The position numbers were made by a program, and so were the translations under genes. Below the pieces are notes generated by a model. The model was not told the DNA's origin. It ran no database searches and worked only from the letters and a program-made list of their open reading frames with translations. 64,000 bases of DNA from Anastatus disparis. Its lineage: Eukaryota; Arthropoda; Insecta; Hymenoptera; Eupelmidae. Position 1 is the first letter of the stretch. Each line of letters opens with the position of its first letter. The DNA lies in contig JAFFSR010000245.1 in assembly GCA_017163975.1 (NCBI GenBank), positions 945,001-1,009,000 on the forward strand. Direction: 5' to 3'. This document shows positions 34,298 to 46,120 of this stretch, one piece after another.

Positions 34298-35640
34298 GTA
34301 ACGTTTTTATTTCCCGCGGGTGGGAAATATTACGTCTTTACCTCCTGTTGCCAGACGCTTCAGTGAGTGACCAGGGTTCGAGGCAGGAGGTCGGTTAGGA
34401 CGGACGGTGGAAAGATAAAGGATAGTAAACGGGTTGACACGTTTGTTCATGCTAGGGAGTACCAGGGCTTTATTGTACTCTGAACTCATATAATACAACG
34501 ACGTATAACAATAATTGATGAAATGTAATAAACTAACCTAAATTATATAAACCAAAAATAACTAACCTAATATATGTACGCAAGATACAAAGAAATAAAG
34601 ATTGAATTTAATATATGCCTCTTGACGGCTTTTATGCGCCTCTTGTTGGCGATAAAAATAAATGAAATCAAAAGTAATAGAAATAAACTTTATCTTTAAT
34701 AATAAGTCAAATTAGACTAACGACGGTTAACGGCCTGGATAATTCTAATAAACAAACAAAGTTATAATGATTATAATATTAATAAACTATTCTATATAAC
34801 GGTGGGTGGACTGCACCCTTAATGCGGTGACACGGAATATGGCTGAAGGCCTGTGATTCTCTAACACGCGACAACCACACGTGGTTAGAGAAATCTTAAC
34901 TTGCCTCTTTCCGGCGGCGGCAATAGGTGGGAAGCACCCTTAATACTAACTTAATACTACGGTTATAGTAGGTGGAAAAACACCTTAAAGTTATTATGAA
35001 CTAATTTTAGACAGAATGTCTTATATACGGATCGGCGCGGCGGCTCGGCGGTATACAACGGTTCGGTGTAAATCAACCTTAATCTTAAATGTTAATTAAT
35101 AAAGAATTAAATAAAGTAGCTATTTACAAAACGGCCGGTACGGCGGCTCGGCAGTACAAACTAATATTAAGTTAAACTAATCTAATATATACAGGACGGG
35201 CGGCACGGCGGTACAGCGGTACGGCGGTGCGGAAGTGCATTGGCGATTCTCTCGGTCGCATTTCGTCTAAGCCAGCGAGCACACTCGGCAAAGATTAATT
35301 GCGTCTCGACTTGCTTCTAATGGTTTGATACATCAGAGCGAGCGAGAGAGAGTGGCTTTTCTTATAAGGCATAGGAGCCTCATATAAGAAAGCCAGTACT
35401 GTATGCTGCTTTCTCTCTCTAGGCCAGCGAGCGCACTCGGCTAAGAGAGAGGGAGAGCACAGTACCCAATGCCTCGACTCTTCGTTGAGCCTTGGCTCTT
35501 ATATCTCCTCGAGCTCGCTGTTCCTCTTGTGGGAGCAGCCAAAACTGACGGCACCTGGCGGTTGAGCCTGTTACTATCGTGCCTCGCGGGAGATTTGAAT
35601 ATCCTGTCTGCACGATTATGAATAATCGTTGCAGTACATT
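34298..35640. repeat. GC-rich block, possibly an LTR or other element end
   Basis: Starts near TGTAACGTTTTTATTTCCCG and is far richer in G+C than its surroundings. Contains repeated GGCGG/TCGGCGGTA/TACGGCGG words (35030-35230) and a duplicated GGCCAGCGAGCGCACTCGGC-type word (35272 and 35422). A minus-strand TATA-like box (AGATATAAGAG) is near 35500. No protein frame. The composition resembles promoter-bearing LTRs of insect Gypsy elements, but I found no second LTR or gag-pol next to it. Confidence 0.35.
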
Positions 35641-36099
35641 GTATTTTTTCTATTAGGGATGATAGCTTTTGATAGAAAGCAAAAAAAGCATTTTTACTGG
35701 AATTAAAAATAACTATTCGATAACTTGAACATGTATAAATAATAAACACTCACAACTACAAATGTATATATCAAGTAGTTTTTTTAATTCTAGAAAAAAA
35801 ACATGGATCTTCTATAGAAGAATTATGAGGAGAGCAACATCAGGAGGTATACTGAAAACTAGGAAGAATAATATCTTTAATGGCAATGTGATTAGTAGAT
35901 TTATGAAAAAATGAAATTAGAAAAGATGAATGAATACTACATTCTCGTTTCCACTTAACCAGGCTCCATTGTCTGCTGTACTAGTCCACTTATACTTATA
36001 ATGAAATAATACTCATGATATTTTTAAGCTTATGCTTCAAAATCATTAAAAAAATTTTAATATTTAGTTTAGATTTTCCTCTTAAGTAGGCATGCTGAT
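35641..36099. other. Stretch without recognised features
   Basis: Moderately AT-rich; no open frame with a motif. It may be the 3' flank of the minus-strand LINE that begins upstream at 39046. Confidence 0.35.
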
Positions 36100-36119
36100 A
36101 TGTGCATTTTTCCTCTATT

Positions 36120-36940
36120 CTAGTAGATTCTTCATATGTCCATTCATCAGTTTCTCTTGTGTTGTCAACAGAAACGAAGAGAGACTTATGGCTCTAAAAT
36201 GTTTAAATATTGTGTGACTTGCTTTACCCGCTTTGGATATAAAAGCCACTCTTACTTTCCTCTACTTTTTCGGTACATATCCTTTTTCCAGGCATGTTGA
36301 GAATATTCTTTCTAATATTTCAATAATTAAATCGAGTGATTTTTGCAACGTGATGGGCATTATCCTATCCGGTCCTGTAGATTGGTAAGGATTGAAAGTG
36401 TTTACTGGCCATTTTATTTTATCCTTTAAGATGATTTTCACTATTATTTCCCTTTTACCCGTCTCGGGGTTCGCTTATTGTTCTCTATTGAACTCCGTGC
36501 TTTCTTCAAGGCAGTCAAGGAAATGTATGTTCATTAACAGCCCTAGGGTTTCCATACTGATCTCAGTCCATGAATTGTCTAGTCTCTTGATGCCCATTAA
36601 GACCACAAGATCTTTCCTAAGCATATTCCTGAATCTTGCTAAAACTCTTTATTGATTCTCATTTCTCTGATCTAATTTTTTCTTTGTATTCTCTTAAGCT
36701 GACTTTATACGTTTCCCAGCTTTCCTCCATTTTTCCCCTCCTTGTTATGCCTAGGAACTTTCTGGTTTTTGCTCTGAGTATTCTTAGTTTTTCACTCCAC
36801 CACAGTTTGGCGTTGTTTCTACTATGACTGATAGAGAATGATTTCCTGAAAGCCTCCTCTAACGTTTCCTCTATTCTTTTGACTGAGTTCTCGATTTCTT
36901 CAATTGTGAGTGATTCTAATGGCCTACCCTGAGTTTTCCT
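36120..36940 (-). pseudogene. R1-like reverse transcriptase N-terminal region
   Basis: The minus-strand translation between 36430 and 36140 gives FNPYQSTGPDRIMPITLQKS, LDLIIEILERIFSTCLEKGY, VPKK, a stop in place of the usual Trp, RKVRVAFISKAGK, then FKHFRAISLSSFLLT. This is motif 0-2 of the R1-clade polymerase ('F.P.KSPGPDGI.P..LQ', 'IP..WR.V.V.FIPKAGK', 'FRPISL.SF.LK'). Upstream pieces (36930-36640) carry the linker helix. The palm with the catalytic aspartates is not present. Confidence 0.7.
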
Positions 36941-36944
36941 TAAG

Positions 36945-37165
36945 TATTAATCGATGTATCTGCAAATTAAACGCTGAAGTAAAAGGTTTTTGCGTTCCTT
37001 ACTTTTCTCAAAAACAAATCGATATAATTTTTTGTTCTTGTACATAAATATTCATAATTATAATATCTATTGCGCTCAATCTTCAATTTGCAGGTACACC
37101 GATTAATACTTGAGTAAATAACAAAAAATCTCAATTAGACAAGGACAGCGAATCCGGCCTGCTCT
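36945..37165. mobile_element. MITE relic inside the R1-like LINE
   Basis: AAGTATTAATCGATGTATCTG at about 36945 is inverted near 37092-37116 (CAGGTACACCGATTAATACTTGA). The segment 37134-37165 (TTAGACAAGGACAGCGAATC CGGCCTGCT, in two parts) matches the right end of the MITE at 15248-15621. The outer left end is degraded. Confidence 0.6.
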
Positions 37166-37830
37166 TAATCTGATCTGAATTTGTGGTCAAAGTTAAACCT
37201 TTTACCTCCTTCTTTATCCTATTTGTAAAAGTTGGGATATCCGCCCTGTTACATATTATAAGGTTCGTGGTTAAAATAAAATCCAGAATTGACTCACCCC
37301 TTTCGTTGATGTCTTTGCTTCTCCTTCGGACGTGATGACCATTGGCGTCGCTTTCAATCACCAACTGTCTGCCTTTTGCCCTGGCTTTTTGTGCAAGGCT
37401 TCGGAGAGCTTGTGGTAGTGGCTCCTTTTTATGGTACAGTATATATGCTGAAGCGATGAACAAAGCTGGTTTGCCTTGTTGTTCGCATATTACCGTCGTG
37501 AAATCATCTGTGTTATACTGTGAAAGAAGTGTAAATTTTAGCTCCTTTCTTGCTACAACACATGCTCTTATCTTACTTGTTATCCTATCTGTGAATGGAA
37601 CAGGTCATATCCTTTTAATTTTAGTCTTTGTATTTTGTCTCTAACGAACCATGGTTCCTAGACTAAGGCTATATCAATTTCTTTTTTAGACATAAATAGT
37701 ATAAAATCCTCCGACGCCTCTTTGCGATGATGCAAATTAATTTGCATCACTCGCAACGCCGACGTTGTTGACTTTCTCCTTATTATTAGAAACCTCATCT
37801 TCAATGTGCCGAGGCCGAATTATGTGCTTC
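37131..37830 (-). pseudogene. R1-like AP endonuclease domain
   Basis: The open minus-strand stretch 37463-37131 reads MFIASAYILYHKKEPLPQAL, ESDANGHHVRRRSKDINERG, ESILDFILTTNLIICNRADI and PTFTNRIKKEVKGLTLTTN. The family pattern is 'v.SaY.p', 'GCDANAHH..WGSSDIN.RGE.L..fl.tn.L.i.NrG..PTF', and 'DlT'. Here the catalytic-context residues are partly changed (VRRRS for the WGSS segment, GLT for DLT), so the enzyme is dead. The piece toward 37830 has more stops. Confidence 0.75.
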
Positions 37831-38299
37831 CCATGAGGTTCCTGAGGAGCTTCAGAGACTCTATGTCCACGACTATGACAAAGTCTTAGCCGTTTTTTCC
37901 TTTACTAGTCGTTGCAGATATGATTCTCCAACTTCCAGTATCTAGTTCCCTGTTCTGCCTCGCAATAATCTTCCCTACTGTGGTGTTCTCCTCTGGAGCT
38001 GGAGGTGGTACTCAGACAGTTGTTATTTGTCTAAGGAGCAAATCTAATCTAAGCACTACTTCGAGCTTCGCGCCTGGCCAAAGTTTGTCGCAGCTGCCGA
38101 TTACTTGCATTAGAAAGTCTCGCCACCTCCTGTTGCTATAACCAACAACTTTGATTCTCTTCTGACTAACACCTCATCTCTGCTCCCCTGTGGGCTTTTG
38201 GCAATAGCGAGCAATACTCTCGACTCTATCTCTAGTTATCTTTCAGGGGTAAAATTACCATCTGGATCTGATCAATCTCTTATGGCTACTTGACACTCC

Positions 38300-39046
38300 T
38301 CAAGCGTCTCGACGCTTGAGTTTTGCTCTCTTTGCCACTTGTTCCTCTGCTTCACTAAAATGATTTCTGTTGACCGTTCTTTCCTTGAAGGATGATGACC
38401 CTTTGGAAGCACCCGGCCGTGGAAAGGATTCCACAGCATTAGATCTCTGCAGCTCCCACAAATTCATCTTTAGGTTAGTGCTGACGACTTCCTTTTTGGT
38501 CGCCGTGGTTTTCTCCTCAATTGGCTCGAGTTGCTTTGCTTGTGAATTTCTCCACGATCTTTTTGTTGTGGTAGCTGTGCTTCTTCTCTGCGAGCTCTCC
38601 CGCTTTTTGTTTTCGATATTTTTGAGATACTTAACCGCACTTCGATAGCTGCTCTTGGCTTTCTGCTTCTGGTTTAATATTTTCTTTTTCTTTGCCCTCT
38701 TTCTGACTTTACCGACTCTGTATAAAAATCTCTTCTCAGTTTCTGAGTCTACAGCTTCGACTGTGCTTCCTTTCGAAGACAAGTCGTCATCGGTTGCCGA
38801 GCTGCATATCTTCCATCCGATTAGAGATACTTCTGGGGCTGGCTGTGTCTTCCAAAAGGCCAGGCTCCCTTTCACTTGTAGCATTCTGCATTGATCCAAC
38901 AGCCAAGTGATGAACTGAGGACGCATTGTCTTGCAATGATAAGTCCTCCGCTCAGAATCCGAAACAGGCTCAGCCAACCCATGGGCGGGTAGATTTTTCT
39001 GAGGGTTACCACCTGAGGTAATTTTTGCTACCTCATTGCTCTCCAT
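38300..39046 (-). CDS. R1-like LINE ORF1 (gag-like) protein
   Basis: An open frame of 248 codons on the minus strand, starting MESNEVAKITSGGNPQKNLP. It is lysine- and arginine-rich with a predicted coiled-coil or basic region (KRAKKKKILNQKQKAKSSYR; KKRESSQRRSTATTTKRSW). No CCHC knuckle appears in it, though the normal place for these is toward the C-terminus, which may be cut off by a stop at 38300. Its position just before the endonuclease on the same strand, in an element of R1 type, is the reason for the call. The protein would bind the LINE RNA. Confidence 0.55.
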   Translation of the reverse strand: MESNEVAKITSGGNPQKNLPAHGLAEPVSDSERRTYHCKTMRPQFITWLLDQCRMLQVKGSLAFWKTQPAPEVSLIGWKICSSATDDDLSSKGSTVEAVDSETEKRFLYRVGKVRKRAKKKKILNQKQKAKSSYRSAVKYLKNIENKKRESSQRRSTATTTKRSWRNSQAKQLEPIEEKTTATKKEVVSTNLKMNLWELQRSNAVESFPRPGASKGSSSFKERTVNRNHFSEAEEQVAKRAKLKRRDA

Positions 39047-39060
39047 GTTGCTCTACTAAA

Positions 39061-39885
39061 AAGATCCCATGTCTACGGTCGTCTATTTAAGTATTTAACG
39101 ATTAACCAGATTAAAAGTTCATTTAATCTGACCGTTCTACTATTCGCAACCTATAGACGTGCTCGGTAGCATGGAAGAGTGCTCTATCCTCTGAAAAGAG
39201 GCTTTCTAGATTTGAATATTAAAAAATTGAATATAGACTTCACTTTGATCTCTTTTTATCAATTTATAAGCTTCAAACTTCAGAATTAAGCAGACTAAGC
39301 ACGTTGATGTATGGGAACCACGCCAAGTTTTCACGTAGGTTATAATAGAAATTTTTGAAAAAATGTATGAATTAATGGTTTAAAAGTATAAAAGCAATTA
39401 CTTTAATATGTTGTTATAACAAGTGTTATTAAGTTATTTTCCCACGATTCAAATATTATCTACATATTTTTAGTAAGAATAAAATTCATTGTATAATATG
39501 ATTCGATGCTATTTAATAATATCGTCTTCTACATATTTAGAATATTTTTTAAATTCAAATTACCTACGCTTTTTCTTCATGATATAAAAAATATCTGCTG
39601 AACTGACTTCCCATTACTATTATCAAACAATTTTTTTTTTTTATATTTTAACTTTCATTGCGATTACGTATATTTTTCGCGACAGAATTTCAATAAGAAA
39701 GTTTTTTTCTATCATATTAAATCATTTGTTTTACTCGGAAAATCGAATTATTATTGATTAGATTTGGTGTTATCGGGATGCACGATGTACAAGATGAGGA
39801 AGTTGGCAATAGGTCTGTAATCAAATAGACAAGTATATGAGTATACTTTAACTTTATTACAAGTCAAGCGATTGATCGCTATGAC
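39061..39885. other. Spacer between the R1-like LINE and the copia element
   Basis: AT-rich; no gene. It includes CAGAATTAAGCAGACTAAGC near 39280, with a faint 5S-rRNA-like look that I do not accept as a gene. Confidence 0.4.
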
Positions 39886-40240
39886 TGTTGAAGTTAAACT
39901 GTTACACAGTGGCTGTGTTCCACATGCTTCTTGGGATTGCGCACTAGTAAGGGTGACCGCACATGAGATACATAAATATTAAAATATATAAGATTACAAT
40001 TCATTAATACCGCCATATAGTAAGAAACTATAGGTAACTAGTTATAGTAATATTATAAATAACTAGAATGTGAAAGCGTTAGCATAGTAGACTCCATTCT
40101 GTTAGAAGAACGAAAGACAGTAGCAACTAAGCGAGTTGTACCTATATTGAGACACTCTTGTTATATACTTTTTATACTTAATATTATTAATAAATCAATA
40201 GTTATCTATTTTTACTGTGTTTTTTATTGTTAAAATAATA
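39886..40240 (+). repeat. Probable copia 5' LTR
   Basis: Begins TGTTGAAGTT and ends immediately before the primer-binding site at 40241. About 355 bp is a usual copia LTR size. No second LTR is available for comparison, so its start is a guess. Confidence 0.4.
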
Positions 40241-40254
40241 GGTTATGGGTCCAG
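40241..40254 (+). promoter_or_regulatory. Copia primer-binding site (half initiator tRNA-Met)
   Basis: GGTTATGGGTCCAG closely matches the known Drosophila copia site GGTTATGGGCCCAG, which pairs with an internal part of initiator methionine tRNA. It lies about 360 bases before the gag start. Confidence 0.65.
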
Positions 40255-40603
40255 AGAAAAAAAGATTGTTGAGATAAAGCCTGATTACAAAGAGCAAAAA
40301 AGATTGCTGTAGTTCAAGACATGTGCTTCATTTTTTTTTCGTAGAATCTAGGCGTGTTAAGTGACTACAGATACTAGTATTAAAATAAAAACTGGTAGAA
40401 ATAAATTTTGTCGTTCAATTAATTACAGGTGCTTTATTTTCGGTTGTAAAATATCGGCGTGGAAACTGAATACGTGTGCAAAAATAACCTAACTTAAAAA
40501 ATCTAGAAAAGAAAGTTCTAGAAGCGTGCTCTGTGAAATTAAGTATAAAAGTATAAGGTAGAAGCCATAAATAGAATTTTTAAAGTTAAATAAAACAAAA
40601 GAA

Positions 40604-41424
40604 ATGAAAAGTAAAAATTATCCACAATGGGAATTCCAAGTTGTATGTGCTCTGAAGGCAAAAAAAATTTTTAATCACATAGATGGTGATGTAGCGAGAC
40701 CGACAGTACAGGCTCAGCTAGAAGTGTGGAATAAAGAAGATGCATTGGCATTATGTGTAATATCGTCAGCATTAGATTTTAGTCAAGTGACGTTAATTAC
40801 AAATTGTAAAACAGTCAAGGAGGCTATAGATAAACTTGACACAATACACAAGCAAAAATCAGAATTTGCAAAATTATCGTTACTTAAGAAGTTTCACCTA
40901 GTAAAAATGACTAAAAATGAGTCAATTGTGCAATATATAAATAAAGTAGAAAACCTTGCACAAGATTCAAAGGATGCAGGTAAACAGATAAGAGATAATA
41001 CTGTCATCATAAAGATTTGAGTACACTTCCTATGAAGTACAAAACCTTTAGACAGGCATGGTTGTCTATATGTGAAGACAAGCTAAACTTAAGTAATTTA
41101 ACCTCTAGACTACTGCATGAAGAATCAAGTCTGACTGTAATAGAAAGTTATGATAATGTTCTAGCAACAGAGAGTAAATATAAAACATGCAGTAAAAATG
41201 GAAAAGTCGTATGTTTCATATGCAACAAATATTGTCATTATGCTAAAAACTGTTGGCATAAGAAAAGTGACAAATATGGTAATAAAGAAAAAGATGGAGC
41301 AAATATTTTCAAAGAGAACACAAATTATATGAAAGTTGCCTTAAATACTTCTATTGAACTAGATAGTGGTGCTTCATGTCACATGATATATAAAAGAGAA
41401 TATTTAAACGATTTTGAATAATAT
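40604..41424 (+). pseudogene. Copia gag and protease
   Basis: The first frame (40604-41020) reads NYPQWEFQVVCALKAKKIFN, the start of the copia gag domain, and continues to a stop after NTVIIKI. A frame change leads to 41017-41421, with LPMKYKTFRQAWLSI, then a zinc knuckle CFICNKYCHYAKNC (C-x2-C-x4-H-x4-C) at about 41215-41256, and the protease active site ELDSGASCHM (D-S-G) at about 41357-41386. One frameshift in the middle makes the copy unable to give a full gag. Confidence 0.8.
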
Positions 41425-41739
41425 GATACAAATAAAAAAATCTTGGTAATGACACAGTAATAAAAACTCATGGTAGTATTTCAGTCAGCATACGTTCACT
41501 TATAAATGGTAAATGGATAGTAGCAGTGTTGTATGGTGTGAGATATGCACTAGAGTTAAGAAGAAATTTATTTTCTGAAGGTGCATTTTTAAATAAAGGA
41601 TTAAAAATTGTAAAAAGCTCAAGTATGTCACAGTTATATAATGGAGATAGATTAATAATAAACGCAGTAAAAGATATAATAATTTATCATATTTAGATAT
41701 TGAAACAGAAATGTGTAATTAAATAAATTATAGTAAAAG

Positions 41740-42861
41740 TTCTAATGTATGTCATCATAGGCTTACACAGATTAACAAAAAATTTTTTAAAAATACACCT
41801 AATAAAGGTAAAAACAAAGAATTTTGTAAAGAATGCACATTTGGTAAGGAAAACAAACAAAAATTTTTAAAATGTAATATAAAAGGTAATAAAGATAAGT
41901 TCTTTAATGAGGCAGTTTAGGTTTCTTTAAAAAATCCAAGGAAGAAAAAAAAGCAATGATGAAGAACATAGTAATGATGAAGAACATAGTAATGATGAAG
42001 AACAAAACAATGATGAAAAACAAAGTAATGATGAAGAACAAAGCAATGATAAAGAACAAAATAATCATGAATAAGAAAATAATTACGAAGAAGAGAAAAG
42101 TAACTCTCAAGATGACCAAAATAGCAGTGATGATTATGAAAGTTCAGATGAAGAAAATAGAACACAAAATTTAAGAAAAAGTAAAAGATTAAGAAAATTG
42201 CCAGAAAGGTTAGAAGATTATGATTTAATGTTTTACTCTGATATGAGAACATCAAAAAACTTTCAAGATGTTATGAAAATGGGTTGGAAAGATTCAATTC
42301 ATCAAGAATTGAATACTTTAGATAAAAATAATACTTGAACTATAATACCTAAACCAGATAAAAAAACTGTGATTGATAGCAGATGGGTATTCACAGAAAA
42401 GGAAGTTGATGAAAAGACAATCAACAAGGCACGTCTCGTCGCAAGAGGTTTTCAACAAGAAAATGTACAAGAAAATTTTGCTCCAATTGCAAGAATAATG
42501 AATAAGGGTGCTATTTGCTGTAGGTTTAGAAAAAGGTTATGAATTTAGCGATGCAGATGTAAAATCAGCTTTCCTTAATGGTAAGTTAAATAATGAAGAG
42601 TACATGAAAATACCTGAAGGTATAGAAAGTCAAAATAAAAACAAGATATGTAAACTTAATAAAGCTTTATACGGGTTGAAAGAAGCATCTACATGCCGGA
42701 ATGTTAAAATTAATAATTTTCTGTTAAATTTAAATGTAATAAAGTCAGATTTAGGCCCTTGCTTACATTTTAAAAATGGAATTTATATTTTGACCAGCAA
42801 AATTTACCTCGCTCCTAACTTCGTTCGGTTGTATTTTCATATATTATATTATCATATATAA
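41740..42861 (+). pseudogene. Copia pol: pre-integrase zinc region and partial reverse transcriptase
   Basis: SNVCHHRLTQINKKFFKN and NKEFCKECTFGKENKQKFLK (HH-CC zinc-binding region) end at about 41900. Instead of the integrase core there is an acidic tandem repeat (41956-42078), then LRKSKRLRKLPERLEDYDLM, the linker that normally precedes the polymerase. The RT follows: MGWKDSIHQELNTLDKNNT, a stop, VIDSRWVFTEKEVDE, KARLVARGFQQENVQENFAP, a frameshift, then YEFSDADVKSAFLNG, EEYMKIPEGIES, KICKLNKALYGLKEAS. Catalytic YVDD and RNase H are missing. At least 250 residues of integrase have been deleted. Confidence 0.8.
41956..42078 (+). repeat. In-frame 18/21-bp tandem repeat in copia pol
   Basis: (A)GTAATGATGAAGAACA words repeat seven times, encoding SNDEEH/SNDEEQ units, at the place where the integrase core has been lost. 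It probably expanded after the deletion, or in the natural acidic spacer. Confidence 0.75.
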
Positions 42862-42880
42862 ATTTGCTAATTCCATTGAC
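42796..42880. repeat. Dispersed TACCTCGCTCCTAAC repeat, copy 1
   Basis: AGCAAAATTTACCTCGCTCC, TAACTTCGTTCGGTTG, then TTTTCATATATTATATTATC matches 53696-53768 closely and 55262-55340 more loosely. The copia element ends at its start, so it marks a junction. Confidence 0.65.
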
Positions 42881-43430
<550 letters not shown>

Positions 43431-43449
43431 CACCCACGCACGCACGCAC

Positions 43450-46120
43450 GCGCCCATACACAGTGGCATAAATACAAAATGACACACTTTTTAACTGACG
43501 TGAATACTTTCACTAATACACATACACACGATCTATATGCACACACGATCTATATGCACACACATACACGCACATACACACACATATTATAAATACACAC
43601 AACACACACTGATACGCAATCACATAATACATAGAGACACAAATATACACATACAAACATAATATATACATACACAAATACACACACATACACGCGCACG
43701 CACACACACACACACATACACATAAACACATACACACACACATACACACCCACACCCACAACTACACCCATACACACACGCACACCCACACACCCTAACC
43801 TACACCCACACGCCCACAACCACACTTACACACCCACAACCACACCCACACACCCACGCCCACATACGTACGCACGCACGCACGTGCGCGCACACACACA
43901 CACACACAGCGGCACGAATACAATATGACACTCTTTTTAACCCTTACAGTCACAGGAGCCGATATATCGGCTACCTAATTTTCTTTTTTTTTACCTCAAT
44001 ATTTTTGCAATATTATGCTTGATTCTTGGATTTTTTGTATTTTCAGATACAAATAGCCTAACTACTTATAATGCTGATATTTTATAAATTTATAACTATT
44101 AATGATTATTATAAACAAATACATACGAAAAAAGTGAATTGAATTGCATGACTGGAAGGGTTAACTGACGTTAACTTTTTGACTAGTAGATATACACACC
44201 ATACATACGAACACATATACACGCGCAGACATGCACACCACCAACTTACACACACTAACATCATACATAAAAATACACACACACTTGCATAATAAATACA
44301 CATATATACACACACATCCACGCATAAACGCACAAACACACACACATACACACACACACACTAATTTATACGCAATCCACCAAAATAAACTCCCTTATTG
44401 CTATAGAAATATACTTACGTACACTGACAACCCTACAACACACATAAAAAGATACACATACGTAAAAATGATACACAATACGACTCACTTTTTAGCTGAC
44501 ACGAACATTATCTTGAGTACACTATTATACAGGCGCACTACATATAGTGCCCTTATTAACATATATACTTATAGACAAAGATGAACCAACTAATATGCAC
44601 ACAGAAACACACAGTGGCACGAATACAAAATGACACATTTTTTAAATTACGAGAACATTTTTACTAATACCCATATACACGATATATACGCACACAGAAG
44701 CATACACAGTGGTATGAATATAAAATGAAACACTTTTTACTGACGTGAACACGTTCACTACTTCACATACACAAGATATATACGCATATAGAAAAATACA
44801 CATTGGCAAGAATACAAAACGACACACTTTTTAACGGTCGTGAACATTTTTACTAATACACATACATACGATATATACGCACACACATACACCCACATAC
44901 ATACACAAACATACCATACATACACACAACACACACTCATACACACTCACATAATACATAGACAAATAAATATACACACACCTACATAATATATACACAA
45001 ATACACACATATACACGCGCGCACATACACAGGCACACATACACATGCACGCGTTCGCGCACACGCACCAACTTATACGCAATTTACCAACGTAAACTTC
45101 TTCACAGCTATCAACATATACACTGAAAAAAAAAGCAAACATGACATCGTAGAGCCATGCTAAAACAGCATAGTGCCTGTTATGTCATTTTAATATAATA
45201 ACCATTTTGAATCTACAGAGATACGTTATTGTTGCATTAAGTATAGTAATCAACGAATCTTCATAAAAATAATAAATAATAAAAACTATTCAACAAAAAT
45301 GTTTATATATGATAGATAATTTCGTGTAACAACATCCTATTTAACGAAATTTTTCTGAATTTGTGTCAAAATTTTCTAGTATATTTTTGTACATAACTAT
45401 GAACATAACTCAAAATTTTTTTAAAACTTTTTTGCAAAACGTATTTTAATATAGATACGTGTATATACAACAAATATTTAAATAGAAATGTACGATTATT
45501 TAATAAAATTTTGTTAAACAAACATGATTTATTTACAATAAATCATAAATGTTACTTCTAATAAAAATGACTTGGTTGGCGCACCATGCTGTTTTAGCAT
45601 GGTTGCTAAAATAACATTGCATGGTTCCTATAATGATATTACTGAAATCTACTTGCATATGGAGCCATGTTGTTTTAGCATGGGAACCGAGTTCAATTTG
45701 CTTATTTTTTTTTCAGTGTACTTACGGTAACCTATGAACACACCAATACATAAAAACATACACATACGTTATAATAATACAGCATGACTTACTTTTTAGC
45801 TGACACGAACATACACATACAAGTATGCGCTTAAACTTACACACACACACACACACACACATACACACACATCTATACATAAATCATCGCATGCGCGCAC
45901 AGCACAAATACACAATTACACAAATTTATATCAATACACAAAAACACCATACACGTACACCAATTCGTGTTAATATGCATATTAACTGATGAAACACAAC
46001 ACGCATAACACACCTACACACATAATGATCGTTTACTAACACCGACACCCACACACACAGACACACACACACACACGCACACACACACACACGCACACAC
46101 GCATGCGTGCACACACTAAT
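43450..46120. repeat. CA-rich composite satellite with a recurring AT-richer module
   Basis: A module of about 80 bases recurs in one orientation: GTGGCACGAATACAAAATGA, CACACTTTTTAACTGACGTG, AACATTTTTACTAATACACA, TACACACGATATATACGCAC. Full or partial copies start near 43463, 43911, 44150, 44468, 44611, 44709, 44803 and 45778, separated by CA-rich stretches of 10-400 bases. Spacing is 94-98 bases for the last three closely packed ones. A MITE (45121-45718) interrupts it. Confidence 0.75.
45121..45718. mobile_element. CACTGAAAAA-ended MITE of about 600 bp
   Basis: TACACTGAAAAAAAAAGCAAA at the left is inverted at the right (TTTGCTTATTTTTTTTTCAGTGTA region; one insertion). Inside, the palindrome GCCATGCTAAAACAGCATAG (45153) recurs as CCATGCTGTTTTAGCATGG (45586) and CCATGTTGTTTTAGCATGG (45664). 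Non-coding; inserted in the CA-rich satellite. Confidence 0.75.

Larger units (their letters stand above)
36100..39060 (-). mobile_element. R1-like LINE remnant, minus strand
   Basis: In minus-strand order: an ORF1 (39046-38300), an AP endonuclease (about 37800-37131), a MITE (36945-37165), and the start of a reverse transcriptase (about 36930-36120). The domain order and the RT N-terminal wording are those of the R1 clade. Stops and shifts are frequent in ORF2. The RT catalytic region is missing, so the element is truncated at its 3' side near 36100. Confidence 0.75.
39886..42790 (+). mobile_element. Defective Ty1/copia retrotransposon
   Basis: Order seen: probable 5' LTR (39886-40240), primer-binding site, gag with zinc knuckle, protease, pre-integrase HH/CC region, linker and the first part of the reverse transcriptase. 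The integrase catalytic core is absent, and the element stops after the copia DVKSAFLNG motif, replaced by unrelated AT-rich sequence near 42790; no RNase H or 3' LTR was found. Confidence 0.8.

Noticed and set aside
39270..39345. 5S rRNA-like fragment (TTAAGCAGACTAAGCAC ... TATGGGAACCACGCC)
   Set aside because: Only scattered short matches to the 3' half of 5S rRNA with a missing middle; too weak to call.
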